DNA of 64,000 nucleotides from Bacteroidia bacterium (GTDB taxonomy: Bacteria > Bacteroidota > Bacteroidia > Flavobacteriales_D > Sanyastnellaceae): NCBI GenBank assembly GCA_030427925.1, contig JAUICJ010000001.1:171388-235387 (forward strand), in the 5' to 3' direction. A program made the position numbers and the translations under genes. Shown here piece by piece: positions 25,759 through 35,522 of this stretch. Position 1 is the first letter of the stretch, and every line of letters starts with the position of its first letter. The notes beneath the pieces are model-generated. The model was not told where the DNA came from. It worked only from the letters and a program-made list of their open reading frames with translations, and did not search any database.

Positions 25759-27861
25759 ATGGTGCGCGCATTGCTCTTTGTGGTCGGTTTGTGGGGTTGG
25801 ACGGGGCTTTCAGGCCAAACCGTCACCCTGGACACCCTCCCGCCACGCTTCATGCCCCCCCCCGTCTCGCCCATTCACTACTTGCCCGAGGCCGCGGTTG
25901 TGGGCGCGGCGCCCAACGAATCCATGCAAGCTGCGGACGCCGCCCATGCGGTGACGAGCCTGCTCCCGCGCGAAATCCAGCACGTCGGGACCCCCGCCCT
26001 CGCGCCCGCCCTCGAAGCAGTGACCGGCCTCGACATCCGCACCCGCGGCCCGCTCGGCGTGCAAAGCGACCTGTCCATCCGCGGCGGCACGTTCGAGCAG
26101 GCCGCCCTCTACGTCGACGGCATCCGCTGGTCCGCCCCCCAAACCGCCCACCACCTCCTGAACCTGCCCATCGAGCCCTCCCTGCTCAGCGGACTCGAGG
26201 TCGTGCGCGGCGGCACGGGCGCCTTCGCGGGCGTGGGTGCTTTCGCCGGCTCGCTCCACTTGAGCCTCGTTCCCGACCCGCTGAATCCGTTCACTCAAAT
26301 CGACCTCGAAGGCGGGAGCTACGGGTGGCGCCGCGCGGCGATGTCAGCCTCGTGGAACGCGCCGGGCCTCATCCAGCGCGTCGCGGTGTCGCACAGCACC
26401 ACGGACGGCTACCAAGAAAACACCGACGCGATGATCACGCGGGCGATGTGGATCGGGGACTGGACCGGCAAGCACCAGGGCCGGTGGCGGGCACTCCTGG
26501 GCTTTGAAGAAAAGGCATTCGGAGCGCAGTCGTTCTACACGGCGGCTTATCCCCATCAGTTTGAGGCGACGGGTTCGGCCATGGCGCAGTTGACGTGGCG
26601 GCGGTTTGCGCGTTGGCAGTCCTTCGCTGGGTTCCATGCCCGGTATCACCGCGACCGGTTCGAATTGTACCGAGAGGGGACTGCTTGGTACGAGGAAACC
26701 GCCGATGGCTTTTTCGTTCGGGATGGGGTGGGCAATTCGCCTGCGGACACGGCTGCGTTTTGGTATGGCGGTCCCAACCAGCACCGCTCGTTCACCTCGG
26801 GCCTCACCGCGCGCACCACGCACCTCCACGGCCGAGGACGCCTCACGCTTGGCGCGGACAGCCGACTCGAAGCCGTGCGCAGCAACGTGCTCGGTGTGGC
26901 GCGCGACACCGCTTCCGCCTTCCCCCTCGGCGCGGAGCGGGTCAACACCGACCTGTTCGCTTCCGAGCGCTGGCTGTCCGGTGACGGCCAACTCCGCGTT
27001 TCGGCCACCCTCGGCGCGAACCTGAACACCCAGTTCGGCGTCCGCGTCCTGCCCGCCCTCGACGCCGTCTACCGCTTCGGCCACAGCCGCGGGGAAGTCA
27101 TGCACCCGTGGGCCGCCTTCGCTTCCATCGGCCGGTCCGTCCGTCACCCGTCGTACACGGACCTGTACTACCAAGGTGGCGCCTCCGGCCGAGCCGACCT
27201 CCAGCCCGAAGTCGCCGACCAAATCGAACTCGGCCTCCGCTGGCGACAACGCCGCGTCCTTCACACCCAACTCGGCGACCTCCGTCCCCTCAGCGGCATG
27301 GGCGTGGAACTCGCGGGCTGGCTGCGACGCGGATCCGACCTCATCGATTGGGTCCTCCTCCCCGGCAGCGACGAGTTCCAAGCGGCGAACCTCACGTCGA
27401 CCACGCACCGCGGCATCGAGCTGGCCGCCGATTACCAGGCCGAGCCCAGCCATTCGCTGTTCTTCCAGTCCGTTCGGGTCTCGTTCGCCGCCACCGATGC
27501 CGCCGTGGAACAGGGCAACTACGAAAGCAGCTACGCACTCGACATCGTCCGCAGCAAGGCCGACCTGCTCGCGACGTTCTTGTTCCCCGCTCGGCTGGTC
27601 CTTGAGGTGCGCGCCACCCGCCAAGCCCGAAGCGGCCAGTACCGCACCATCGAAGGCGAGGTCACGGCCTACAAGCCGTTCACGGCCGCGGGGCTCGGCT
27701 TGTCCCGCTCCTTCCTGCAAGGCCAAATCCGCGGTTTCGTCCGAGCCGACAACGCATTCAATGCCGAGTACGTCGATTTCGGCAACGTCCTCCAACCGGG
27801 CCGGTGGTGGCGTGCTGGAATCACCTGGCGGCCGAAGCGCCAAACCGAGGACGCGCCGTAA
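25759..27861 (+). CDS. TonB-dependent outer-membrane receptor
   Basis: A 700-residue receptor with signal MVRALLFVVGLWGWTGLSG. The plug domain covers about 50-190: EAVTGLDIRTRGPLGVQSDL, SIRGGTFEQAALYVDGIRW and LEVVRGGTGAFAGVGAFAG are plug signatures. The remaining 500 residues form the 22-strand barrel, with the typical terminal region NAFNAEYVDFGNVLQPGRWW and final aromatic strand ITWRPKR. No N-terminal carboxypeptidase-regulatory domain and no SusD partner are present, so it is a BtuB/FecA-like uptake receptor rather than a SusC glycan importer. The ligand (cobalamin, siderophore or other) cannot be told. The stop TAA is shared with the next promoter. Confidence 0.9.
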   Translation: MVRALLFVVGLWGWTGLSGQTVTLDTLPPRFMPPPVSPIHYLPEAAVVGAAPNESMQAADAAHAVTSLLPREIQHVGTPALAPALEAVTGLDIRTRGPLGVQSDLSIRGGTFEQAALYVDGIRWSAPQTAHHLLNLPIEPSLLSGLEVVRGGTGAFAGVGAFAGSLHLSLVPDPLNPFTQIDLEGGSYGWRRAAMSASWNAPGLIQRVAVSHSTTDGYQENTDAMITRAMWIGDWTGKHQGRWRALLGFEEKAFGAQSFYTAAYPHQFEATGSAMAQLTWRRFARWQSFAGFHARYHRDRFELYREGTAWYEETADGFFVRDGVGNSPADTAAFWYGGPNQHRSFTSGLTARTTHLHGRGRLTLGADSRLEAVRSNVLGVARDTASAFPLGAERVNTDLFASERWLSGDGQLRVSATLGANLNTQFGVRVLPALDAVYRFGHSRGEVMHPWAAFASIGRSVRHPSYTDLYYQGGASGRADLQPEVADQIELGLRWRQRRVLHTQLGDLRPLSGMGVELAGWLRRGSDLIDWVLLPGSDEFQAANLTSTTHRGIELAADYQAEPSHSLFFQSVRVSFAATDAAVEQGNYESSYALDIVRSKADLLATFLFPARLVLEVRATRQARSGQYRTIEGEVTAYKPFTAAGLGLSRSFLQGQIRGFVRADNAFNAEYVDFGNVLQPGRWWRAGITWRPKRQTEDAP

Positions 27862-27866
27862 CTTTG
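27859..27866 (+). promoter_or_regulatory. Promoter -7 box overlapping a stop codon (phosphosugar isomerase-lipB)
   Basis: TAACTTTG is an exact TAnnTTTG match whose TAA is the stop codon of the upstream receptor gene. It lies 18 nt before the isomerase ATG. Confidence 0.55.
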
Positions 27867-27884
27867 GGTCAAACCCCTGCCCCC

Positions 27885-28883
27885 ATGGAACGCATGCGCC
27901 GCCTCATCACCGAATTCCCGCAACAGCTCGAAGATGCGTGGAACATCGCCTCGAAAACCCCCATTGATTTTCAAGGCTTTCAACCGAGCCACGTGGTGGT
28001 GCTGGGCATGGGAGGAAGCGGCATCAGCGGGGCGATCGCGTCGCGGATGTTGGCCCGCACCGCCGGCATGCCCATTGCCGCGAACAGCGATTACGTGATC
28101 CCGGCGTACGTCGGTCCGCACACGCTGGTCGTTGCGTGCAGTTATTCCGGCGCCACGGAGGAAACGTTGGCGGCCTTGGACCAAGCCGTGGAGCGAGGTG
28201 CCCGCATCGCGGCCATCACCTCCGGGGGCGAACTGGGCGCAAAGGCCGCCGAAGCGGGCTGGCCGGTCGTTGAGATTCCGGGCGGACAGCCCCCGCGTTC
28301 GCAGTTCGGCTACGCGTTCACGGGCGTGATGCACGTGTTGCATGCGGCCGGTGCCGTGCCCGCGGAATTGTACGCCGACTTTGCAAAGGCGGGTGTGACG
28401 CTCGCGGCCGCGCAGGAGGACATCATCGATCGGGCCACGCAGGTGGCGGATGTGGTGGAGGGACGTCGGATTTGGCTTTACTCCGATGCCGCACAAGAAG
28501 GCCTCATCACGCGGTGGCGCCAGCAACTCAACGAGAACAGCAAGCTGCTCGTCACGCACCACGTTTTTCCGGAGATGAACCACAACGAGCTCGTCGGCTG
28601 GGAAAGCGGTGGGGAGGACGACGTGGCGGTCATCGTGCAGTGCCCGGAGGACCACCCGCGGACGCGCGTGCGCATGGACGTGTGCACCGGTGTGTTCCAG
28701 GACCAAGGCGCTGATGTGGTGGTGATCGAACCTTCAGGGGATTCGGAATTGTTGCGGTTCTTTGATTTGGTGCACCTGGGTGATTGGTTGAGCTTGATCC
28801 TTGCGGAGCGGGCGGGGGTGGATCCGGTCGACATCCGGTACATCGAGTTGTTGAAGGGGGAGCTCGCGAAGGTGCCGCGATGA
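27885..28883 (+). CDS. Bifunctional phosphoglucose/phosphomannose isomerase family protein (SIS domains)
   Basis: A 332-residue double SIS-domain protein. VVVLGMGGSGISGAIA near residues 41-56 and VACSYSGATEETLAALD near 84-100 form the sugar-phosphate site of the first SIS domain. The C-terminal MNHNELVGWE and DIRYIELLKGELAKV match the PGI/PMI family C-terminal domain, known from archaea and Bacteroidota. It would interconvert glucose-6-P or mannose-6-P with fructose-6-P. The start at ATG 27885 is supported by the TAACTTTG box 18 nt upstream; an in-frame upstream start would overlap the receptor gene. Its stop overlaps the lipB start. Confidence 0.88.
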   Translation: MERMRRLITEFPQQLEDAWNIASKTPIDFQGFQPSHVVVLGMGGSGISGAIASRMLARTAGMPIAANSDYVIPAYVGPHTLVVACSYSGATEETLAALDQAVERGARIAAITSGGELGAKAAEAGWPVVEIPGGQPPRSQFGYAFTGVMHVLHAAGAVPAELYADFAKAGVTLAAAQEDIIDRATQVADVVEGRRIWLYSDAAQEGLITRWRQQLNENSKLLVTHHVFPEMNHNELVGWESGGEDDVAVIVQCPEDHPRTRVRMDVCTGVFQDQGADVVVIEPSGDSELLRFFDLVHLGDWLSLILAERAGVDPVDIRYIELLKGELAKVPR

Positions 28884-29608
28884 AGCACCGCGTGCACGTT
28901 CGGGATTTGGGGGCGATGCGGTACGCGGAGGCGTGGGCGTTGCAGGAGGAGCTGTTCGGGGCGATGGTGCAGCGGAAGATTGCGCGGCGGCGAGCGGGGT
29001 TGGAGGAGCAAGAGCCGAGCGCGAATCCGGATTTGGCCTTGCCCGAGGGCCACATGCTGTATGTGGAGCATCCGCACGTGGTGACGTTGGGCAAGAGCGG
29101 GGAGGAGGCGCATCTGGTCGCGTCGAAGGAGCAGCTGGAGCGGCTGGGCGTGGATTACCATCCGATCAACCGAGGTGGGGACATTACCTACCATGGTCCG
29201 GGGCAGTTGGTGGGGTATCCGCTGTTGGATTTGGACCAAATCTTCACCGACATCGGGCGGTACATGCGCACCTTGGAGGAGGCAATCATCCGAACGTGCA
29301 GCGATTACGGGCTGCATACGGAGCGCATTGATGGGTTGACGGGGGTGTGGTTGGACGCGGACAAAGGGATGGGGGCGCGCAAGATTGCGGCGTTGGGCGT
29401 GAAGAGTTCGCGGTGGGTGACGATGCACGGGTTCGCCTTCAACGTCACGACCGACTTGAACTTCTTCGATCTCATCGTGCCGTGCGGCATCCAAGGCCGC
29501 GGGGTGACTTCGCTCGAACGGGAGCTCGGGCGGAAGGTGCCGATGGGCGAAGTGCGCGAGCGGGTGCACGGGCACTTGCGGGCGCTGTTTGGTTGGGAGG
29601 AGGTGTAG
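28880..29608 (+). CDS. lipB: Octanoyl-[acyl carrier protein]:protein transferase (lipoate synthesis)
   Basis: A 242-residue LipB that transfers octanoyl groups from ACP to lipoyl domains. Core motifs are YVEHPHVVTLGKSG, NRGGDITYHGPGQLVGYP, Lys168 in GARKIAALGV, and the catalytic Cys202 in IVPCGIQGRGVTSLE. The N-terminal region is slightly long, with an Arg-rich stretch (MVQRKIARRRAGLEEQE), as in other bacteroidete LipB. ATGA overlap with the isomerase gene indicates co-translation. The lipoyl synthase partner is not in the window. Confidence 0.95.
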   Translation: MKHRVHVRDLGAMRYAEAWALQEELFGAMVQRKIARRRAGLEEQEPSANPDLALPEGHMLYVEHPHVVTLGKSGEEAHLVASKEQLERLGVDYHPINRGGDITYHGPGQLVGYPLLDLDQIFTDIGRYMRTLEEAIIRTCSDYGLHTERIDGLTGVWLDADKGMGARKIAALGVKSSRWVTMHGFAFNVTTDLNFFDLIVPCGIQGRGVTSLERELGRKVPMGEVRERVHGHLRALFGWEEV

Positions 29609-29631
29609 GATTTGGAAAGAGCGGGGGTTTG

Positions 29632-29639
29632 GGCCAAAT
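29632..29639 (+). repeat. Intergenic copy of the GGCCAAAT motif
   Basis: GGCCAAAT lies 7 nt before an ATG in the 38-nt lipB to T9SS-protein gap. It is one of few copies outside coding sequence and so free of codon constraints. Confidence 0.5.
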
Positions 29640-29646
29640 TGCTGCC

Positions 29647-30558
29647 ATGAAAATCCGCCCTTTCGCCCTGTTGCTCGCGGCCCTGCCGGCCAGCCTGCTC
29701 GCCCAAAACCTGGACTACTGCCTGACCGTTGAAGCCCACGCCATTGACGGCATTGACGGCATGACGACCTATCGGTTTTACGTTGACGCGGTGAACCCGA
29801 CGGATTTCGTGGGTGCCGTTTACGGAGATGCCATGTCACCGCTCGCCATTCGGACGAGCAACGGGTTCTACAACGACGAATTCGGCGGCAGCAGCACCGC
29901 CGAAATCAACCCGGCCATTTTCTCGGCGATGCCGAGTGCGGAATTCGACTCGTGGTTCACCATCGGCTCGGAATCCATCCCCGTGCCGCCCGCTATGGCC
30001 GTCACCGCCATTGAGTCTCCTACACAGTCGTGGGTCAGTCACTTCGCTGCAGGTGCAGCGGAGAGCGGCACGGACGTCGTCATGGACGATGCCATTGGCG
30101 GCATTTGGTTCCTGATGAACGGTGCCGTGAATGGGCTCCCGGATGCAACGAACCTGCGCGTTTTGGTGATGCAAGTGACCGTGCCGACCGCGGACGACCT
30201 GTGGGGCACCCTGAATTTTCAGGTTTTCGTTGAAGGCGATCCTTCGGCCATGGAGACCCGAACGTGCAGTTTCAACGGGGAGGGCACGTTCTGCCCGGGC
30301 GAGCAGGTTTCGGTGGCGGAGGCTGCAGATGTGCAGTGGAACGTGTTCCCGACCGCCACTTCGGGCGCGGTGACCTTGACGGGTTGGGCGGCGTCGGCCG
30401 AGCTCGTCGTCGTGAGCGCTTCGGGCCAAATCGTGCGCACCGTGCCCGCCGCGCTCCGCAACACCCTCGACCTCTCCGGCTTGCCCACCGGATGGTACAG
30501 CCTCGTGGCCACGGACGGCGCCCGCCGCAGCACGCGCCGTTTGTTCATTACAGAGTGA
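29647..30558 (+). CDS. Secreted protein with T9SS type A sorting domain
   Basis: A 303-residue exported protein with signal MKIRPFALLLAALPASLLAQ. The body (about 21-215) is an all-beta module with no catalytic motif; YRFYVDAVNPTDFVGAVYG and repeated NG/SA turns suggest a cell-surface beta sandwich. The last 75 residues (WNVFPTATSGAVTLTG, then LDLSGLPTGWYSLVA) fit a type A T9SS sorting domain, so it is likely exported by the type IX system and anchored or released. It is a probable operon partner of the serine hydrolase 11 nt downstream. Function unknown. Confidence 0.75.
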   Translation: MKIRPFALLLAALPASLLAQNLDYCLTVEAHAIDGIDGMTTYRFYVDAVNPTDFVGAVYGDAMSPLAIRTSNGFYNDEFGGSSTAEINPAIFSAMPSAEFDSWFTIGSESIPVPPAMAVTAIESPTQSWVSHFAAGAAESGTDVVMDDAIGGIWFLMNGAVNGLPDATNLRVLVMQVTVPTADDLWGTLNFQVFVEGDPSAMETRTCSFNGEGTFCPGEQVSVAEAADVQWNVFPTATSGAVTLTGWAASAELVVVSASGQIVRTVPAALRNTLDLSGLPTGWYSLVATDGARRSTRRLFITE

Positions 30559-30569
30559 ACTGAAAGACC

Positions 30570-31712
30570 ATGAAGCGTTTCATCAAGGGGTTTTTGGCCT
30601 TCGTGGGAGCCTTGGTGCTCCTGAGTTGGGTCACCGGTTACGGGTACATTTGGGGCGGCATGCGGGAGACGTACTTCCGCGGATGGAAGAATTCGAACAT
30701 CGACGACTTGGAGTTTCGGGATGTGGTGACGCTCCCCGCCGTGAATCCGCAGCCGTGGCCGGAGGCGCTGCTCCCTGAATCGGCGCTGAGCGAGGCTTCG
30801 GCCGAAGCGATGGATGCTTCGTTGGCAGCGAGTTTCTTGGTCATCTTCCGCGACACCATCCGGTACGAGCGCTATTGGCGGGGACACGATCGGTCGACCC
30901 GAACGAATTCGTTTTCCATGGCAAAGACCATCACCGCGCTGGCGGTGGGCTTGGCAGCCGATCAGGGTGTGCTGACCGTGAACGATCCGGTGGGCGATCA
31001 TTTGGAGCGGTTTGCCGGGGCGGACTTGACGGTGGAGCACTTGCTGCAAATGCGGTCGCACATTCCGTTTGGCGAGAATTACAAGAACCCGTTCGCCTTC
31101 ATGGCCAAATCGTATTACAAAGACGGCCTCCGGGACCTCCTTGCGGAGTACACCCTGTCCGAGCCCGCGGGCACAGACTGGAAGTACCAAGGGGGAAACA
31201 CCATGCTCTTGGAGGAGATCGTTTCTTCAGGAAGTGGCCGGACTTTGAGCGATTGGATTGCGCGCGGGTTGTGGGGTCCGATGGGGGCGGAGTCCGATGC
31301 GCACTGGGGCGTCGACGATTCGGTGGATCCACCGGTGGAGCGGTGTTTTGCGCAATTCTATGCGACCACCCGGGATTTTGCACGCTTTGGCAAGTTGCTG
31401 AGCGACAGCGGACGATGGAACGGTCGGCAACTCGTTTCTGCAGCGTACATCGAGCGCTTGTTGACTCCCGTGAATGCGTTGGATCCGGCGTGCGACGCGA
31501 CGCATTATGGGTACCAAATTTGGTTGGGAACCACCGACGACGGTGCAGCCTTCTCCGTCCTAGAAGGCCACCGGGGGCAGTTCGTCATTTCGGTTCCGGC
31601 GTTGGATTTGGTCGTGGTTCGCACGGGCTATGACAAGCCCAGCGATAAAATCCGCCACTTGCCCGGTGAGGTTTACCGCGTCATCGATTTCGCCCGCGAA
31701 GTGCTCAAATAA
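30570..31712 (+). CDS. Serine hydrolase, beta-lactamase/penicillin-binding-protein-like (class C fold)
   Basis: A 380-residue protein with an N-terminal membrane anchor or signal (about 5-27). The catalytic SxxK motif is SMAK near residues 116-119 (NSFSMAKTITALAVG), the YxN-like position is YQGGN, and the third motif is EGHRGQ instead of KTG. These fit the COG1680 esterase/peptidase group rather than a drug-inactivating beta-lactamase. HLLQMRSHIPFGENY and GLWGPMGAESDAHW are typical of the group. Likely periplasmic, possibly acting on cell-wall peptides or esters; substrate unknown. Confidence 0.85.
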   Translation: MKRFIKGFLAFVGALVLLSWVTGYGYIWGGMRETYFRGWKNSNIDDLEFRDVVTLPAVNPQPWPEALLPESALSEASAEAMDASLAASFLVIFRDTIRYERYWRGHDRSTRTNSFSMAKTITALAVGLAADQGVLTVNDPVGDHLERFAGADLTVEHLLQMRSHIPFGENYKNPFAFMAKSYYKDGLRDLLAEYTLSEPAGTDWKYQGGNTMLLEEIVSSGSGRTLSDWIARGLWGPMGAESDAHWGVDDSVDPPVERCFAQFYATTRDFARFGKLLSDSGRWNGRQLVSAAYIERLLTPVNALDPACDATHYGYQIWLGTTDDGAAFSVLEGHRGQFVISVPALDLVVVRTGYDKPSDKIRHLPGEVYRVIDFAREVLK

Positions 31713-31716
31713 CGCG

Positions 31717-31788
31717 TTATAACGACGCTTATAAAGCCAAGAGCGTCGAAAGTGAATTTGAATTGCATGATTTAATCGCTTAAATTTT
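31717..31788 (+). promoter_or_regulatory. AT-rich control region of the LytTR response regulator
   Basis: Two TTATAA copies (31717-31722, 31729-31734) are 12 bp apart. CGACGCT (31723-31729) pairs with AGCGTCG (31742-31748). TTG (31758-31760), 20 bp of spacer and TAAATTTT (31781-31788) form a plausible -33/-7 promoter, with one mismatch in the -7 box. The arrangement suggests an operator upstream of the promoter. Confidence 0.45.
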
Positions 31789-31820
31789 TATTTGTCCTGA
31801 AACAAGTGAACCGAAAAGCG

Positions 31821-32642
31821 ATGAAATCAGTGGATGAACTCTTGCGGGTGGTGGTGGTGGACGACGAGAAGCCCGCCCGCCTTGCTATTCAACACCAAAT
31901 CGAGCGGCATTGCCCGGGCATGCGGGTGGTGTATGCGGCCTCATCAGCGGCTGAAGCGCACCGAGAAATCAAACGGCTGGCTCCCGACGTGGTGTTCCTC
32001 GACATCCGCATGCCGGATGAAACGGGATTGGAACTCCTCGACCGCTTTCCCGATCGCGATTTCTATGTGGTCTTTTGCACCACGTATCACGAATACGCGG
32101 TGGAGGCCATTCGCAAGCAAGCGTTTGACTACCTGCTGAAGCCGGTCGATGCGGAGGAACTCAAGGCCTGCGCGCGTCGCATTGCAAACCATTTCCACGT
32201 GGGGAATGTGGTGGCAACGGAACCCCAAAATGACCCCAATCGGAAAATCGAGTTGCAGACTTCCGGACACCGGTACTTCGTGAAGCTCGGAGAAATCTTG
32301 AACGTGGAGGCGAGCGGGAGTTATTCAACGTTCCACCTGGAGGGCGGGCGGCGCATCACCGTGTCGAAGAACTTGAAGCGGGTGGAGGAATTGCTGGACG
32401 ACCCGACGTTCTTTCGGGTTCACAACTCCCAATTGGTCAGGCTGAACAACGTGCTCAGTTGCAACTACCGATCGAATACCTTGACGCTCAAAGATGGAAG
32501 CGAAGTGCCGATGGCGGTGCGAAAGCGCGATGAGGTGCGGTTGCGGCTGGAGCAGCTGATGATCGATGTGGAAGGGCCCAAGCGCCGGCGGCGCTCGACG
32601 CCTTCGATGGCTGCGGAGCCACGGCCGCCGTTGAAGCCCTAG
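31821..32642 (+). CDS. LytTR-family response regulator
   Basis: A 273-residue two-component regulator. The receiver domain (residues about 8-120) has the acidic pair in VVVVDDEKPARL, the phospho-acceptor Asp in VVFLDIRMPDETGLEL, and the switch region FDYLLKPVDAEEL. The LytTR DNA-binding domain (about 150-245) begins HRYFVKLGEILNVEASGSYS and includes RVHNSQLVRLNNV. A basic tail (KRRRRSTPS) follows. No histidine kinase gene is adjacent, so the partner kinase is encoded elsewhere. An in-frame GTG at 31806 is an alternative start. Confidence 0.9.
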   Translation: MKSVDELLRVVVVDDEKPARLAIQHQIERHCPGMRVVYAASSAAEAHREIKRLAPDVVFLDIRMPDETGLELLDRFPDRDFYVVFCTTYHEYAVEAIRKQAFDYLLKPVDAEELKACARRIANHFHVGNVVATEPQNDPNRKIELQTSGHRYFVKLGEILNVEASGSYSTFHLEGGRRITVSKNLKRVEELLDDPTFFRVHNSQLVRLNNVLSCNYRSNTLTLKDGSEVPMAVRKRDEVRLRLEQLMIDVEGPKRRRRSTPSMAAEPRPPLKP

Positions 32643-32647
32643 GCGCG

Positions 32648-32655
32648 TATCTTTG
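32648..32655 (+). promoter_or_regulatory. Promoter -7 box for rlmN
   Basis: TATCTTTG is an exact TAnnTTTG match 4 nt before the rlmN ATG, so the mRNA would be essentially leaderless. Confidence 0.55.
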
Positions 32656-32659
32656 CGGC

Positions 32660-33745
32660 ATGGCCACAACCGAAGCACTTCCGGACATTCGAAGCTTGGA
32701 CGCTGAAGGCCTGCGGGCAGCGGTGGCTGAACTCGGCGAAAAGCCGTTTCGTGCGAAGCAATTGGAGGAATGGATTTGGACCAAATCAGCGGCTTCCTTC
32801 GATGAGATGACCAACCTCAGCACCGCCTTCCGCACCGCGCTCAAGGCCCGGTACCGCATCGAGCGCATCCGGCTTCAGGAGCGTCAAATCAGCACCGACC
32901 GGACCATCAAGTGCGCATTCGAAGTCGGACCGCATCAGGTCGTCGAGGGCGTTCTCATTCCCACTTCGAAGCGGATGACGGCGTGCATTTCCTCCCAAGT
33001 CGGCTGTTCATTGGCGTGCGCCTTTTGTGCCACAGGTCGATTGAAGTTGTTGAAGAACCTCTCGGCAGGGGAGATTTACGACCAGGTTGAAATGCTGCGG
33101 GCGATGGCGGATGAGCGGTACGGGGCATCGCTCACGAACATCGTATACATGGGCATGGGCGAGCCGCTGCTCAATTACCGCGAGATGATGGCCTCGATTG
33201 ATCGCATTTGTGGTACGCCAGGGCTGGGCATTTCGCCCAAGCGCATCACAGTCAGCACGGCGGGAATTGCGAAGGCCATCAAGCGCCTTGGAGACGATGA
33301 GGTGAAATTCAATTTGGCCTTGAGCCTGCACGCGGCGAACGATGAGAAGCGCAACCGCATCATGGCCATCAACGAGACCAACAACCTCGATGCATTGGCC
33401 GATGCGCTCAAGCACTTCCACGAAAAAACGGGTACGCGCGTTACCTTCGAATACATTCTGTTCAAGGACTTCAACGATTCGCTTGCGGACGCGCGGGAAC
33501 TTGCGGAATTCTGCCGGAACGTACCGTGCAAAATCAACCTGATCGAGTACAATCCCATCGACGACGGGGAGTTCCAAAAAACTTCACCCGAGCGCACCGA
33601 TGCGTTCGTCGAATTCTTGGAACGGTGCAACCTTGTGGTGAACGTACGGCGCTCACGGGGCAAAGACATCGATGCCGCGTGCGGTCAACTGGCGAACAAA
33701 AACGAACTCGCCACCTCCGCCCCCCGGAAGGTCAATCCAGCTTGA
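32660..33745 (+). CDS. rlmN: Dual-specificity 23S rRNA/tRNA adenine-C2 methyltransferase
   Basis: A 361-residue radical-SAM enzyme that methylates C2 of A2503 in 23S rRNA and A37 of some tRNAs. The cluster motif is CSLACAFC (CxxxCxxC) in [16 protein letters not shown], followed by [16 protein letters not shown] and [14 protein letters not shown]. The C-terminal catalytic region includes INLIEYNP and [16 protein letters not shown] with the second reactive cysteine. Length is normal. It has its own promoter, and its 3' end overlaps the convergent lepA 3' end by 14 bp. Confidence 0.96.
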   Translation: MATTEALPDIRSLDAEGLRAAVAELGEKPFRAKQLEEWIWTKSAASFDEMTNLSTAFRTALKARYRIERIRLQERQISTDRTIKCAFEVGPHQVVEGVLIPTSKRMTACISSQVGCSLACAFCATGRLKLLKNLSAGEIYDQVEMLRAMADERYGASLTNIVYMGMGEPLLNYREMMASIDRICGTPGLGISPKRITVSTAGIAKAIKRLGDDEVKFNLALSLHAANDEKRNRIMAINETNNLDALADALKHFHEKTGTRVTFEYILFKDFNDSLADARELAEFCRNVPCKINLIEYNPIDDGEFQKTSPERTDAFVEFLERCNLVVNVRRSRGKDIDAACGQLANKNELATSAPRKVNPA

Positions 33746-35522
33746 GGACCGCGAGGAACGCGCTCTGAGGCACCTCGACGTTGCCGACTTGGCGCATGCG
33801 TTTCTTGCCCTTCTTTTGCTTTTCGAGCAGTTTCCGCTTCCGCGTGATGTCTCCACCGTAGCACTTTGCCGTAACGTCTTTCCGAACCGGTTTGATGGTT
33901 TCCCGAGCAATGATTTTCGCTCCGATGGCTGCCTGCAGGGCAATCATGAACTGCTGGCGCGGGATGAGCTCTTTCAATTTCAAGCAGATCTTCTTGCCCA
34001 GTTCGAACGCGTTGTCCCGGTGGATGAGGGCGCTGAGCGCATCGACTTGGTCGCCGTTGAGCAGGATGTCCAGCTTGACGAGGTTGCTTTGCTTGTACTC
34101 ATCCGGGAAGTAGTCGAACGAGGCGTAGCCGCGGGAAACGCTCTTGAGTTTGTCGTAGAAGTCGAAAACGATTTCCCCGAGCGGCATGCTGAAGGTCATC
34201 TCCACGCGGTCGGCCGTCAAGTACACTTGGTTCAGGAGGATGCCGCGTTTCTCGATGCACAGGCTCATGACCGCGCCGATGTACTCGCTCTTCGTGATGA
34301 CTTGCGCCTTGATGAAGGGCTCTTCCACGTAGTCGAGTTTGTTCGCGTCGGGCAGGTCGGAAGGGTTGTTGACGATCAGCTTGTCCCCAGCTTTCGTGAA
34401 GGCGTGGTAGCTCACGTTGGGAACCGTGGTAATGACCGTCATGTCAAATTCGCGCTCGAGCCGCTCCTGGATGATTTCCATGTGCAGCATGCCGAGGAAG
34501 CCGCATCGAAAGCCAAATCCCAATGCCGCCGAAGACTCCGGCTCGAACACCAACGAAGCGTCGTTCAGCTGCAACTTCTCCATCGACGCGCGCAACTCCT
34601 CATAATCCTCGGTATCGACCGGGTAAATGCCCGCAAAGACCATGGGCTTCACGTCCTCAAATCCCTTCACGGCAACCGAGCACGGATTGTTCTTCAAGGT
34701 CAAGGTGTCCCCAACTTTGACCTCCCGAGCGTTTTTGATGCCGCTGATGACGTAGCCCACGTTCCCTGCTTTCAGCTCCTTTTGCGGCTTGAGGTCCAGG
34801 CCCAAGATGCCGATTTCATCCGCATCGTATTCCTTCTTCGTCGCCATGAACTGCACCGTCTCTCCCTTCTTCAGCGTCCCGTTCAGCACCCGGATGTAGG
34901 CGATGATGCCGCGAAACGAGTTGAACACGCTGTCGAAGACCATCGCTTGAAGGGGCGCATTGGGATCGCCTTTCGGGGCGGGCACTTTGTTCACGATGGC
35001 CCGCAGGATGTCGTCCACGCCCATTCCCGTCTTCCCACTTGCCGGAATGATGTCCTCTTGGGTGCAGCCGATGAGGTCGATGATTTGGTCGCTCACGCCC
35101 TCGGGATCGGCCGAGTCGAGGTCCATTTTATTCAGAACCGGAATGATCTCGAGGTCGTGTTCCAAGGCCAAATACAAGTTCGAAATCGTCTGGGCCTCAA
35201 TCCCTTGCGTCGCATCTACAATCAACAACGCCCCCTCACAGGCCGCAATCGATCGCGAGACCTCGTAGCTGAAATCCACGTGACCGGGCGTGTCGATGAG
35301 GTTCAGGGTGTATTCGTGTCCATCTTCGGCGGTGTGCCGCATTTGGATGGCGTGGCTCTTGATGGTGATGCCCCGCTCGCGCTCCAAATCCATGTCGTCG
35401 AGCGTCTGCTCCTGCAATTCCCGATCCGTGATGGTCCCGGTCGTGTGCAACAGCCGGTCAGCAAGCGTGCTCTTGCCGTGATCGATGTGCGCAATGATGC
35501 AGAAATTCCGGATGCGTTCCAT
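33732..35522 (-). CDS. lepA: Elongation factor 4 (LepA) GTPase
   Basis: A 596-residue translational GTPase that back-translocates stalled ribosomes. The G domain has [18 protein letters not shown], switch [20 protein letters not shown] and the [13 protein letters not shown]4 box. Domains II, III and V follow, and the LepA-specific C-terminal domain ends in [20 protein letters not shown]. The start at [10 protein letters not shown] is the family start; upstream in-frame sequence is unrelated. A TATTTTCG box lies 17 nt upstream. Convergent with rlmN, with overlapping 3' ends. Confidence 0.97.
   Translation of the reverse strand: MERIRNFCIIAHIDHGKSTLADRLLHTTGTITDRELQEQTLDDMDLERERGITIKSHAIQMRHTAEDGHEYTLNLIDTPGHVDFSYEVSRSIAACEGALLIVDATQGIEAQTISNLYLALEHDLEIIPVLNKMDLDSADPEGVSDQIIDLIGCTQEDIIPASGKTGMGVDDILRAIVNKVPAPKGDPNAPLQAMVFDSVFNSFRGIIAYIRVLNGTLKKGETVQFMATKKEYDADEIGILGLDLKPQKELKAGNVGYVISGIKNAREVKVGDTLTLKNNPCSVAVKGFEDVKPMVFAGIYPVDTEDYEELRASMEKLQLNDASLVFEPESSAALGFGFRCGFLGMLHMEIIQERLEREFDMTVITTVPNVSYHAFTKAGDKLIVNNPSDLPDANKLDYVEEPFIKAQVITKSEYIGAVMSLCIEKRGILLNQVYLTADRVEMTFSMPLGEIVFDFYDKLKSVSRGYASFDYFPDEYKQSNLVKLDILLNGDQVDALSALIHRDNAFELGKKICLKLKELIPRQQFMIALQAAIGAKIIARETIKPVRKDVTAKCYGGDITRKRKLLEKQKKGKKRMRQVGNVEVPQSAFLAVLKLD

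Noticed and set aside
30570..31712. Antibiotic-resistance beta-lactamase
   Set aside because: It has SxxK but EGHRGQ in place of KTG and the general COG1680 pattern, so a peptidase or esterase is more likely.
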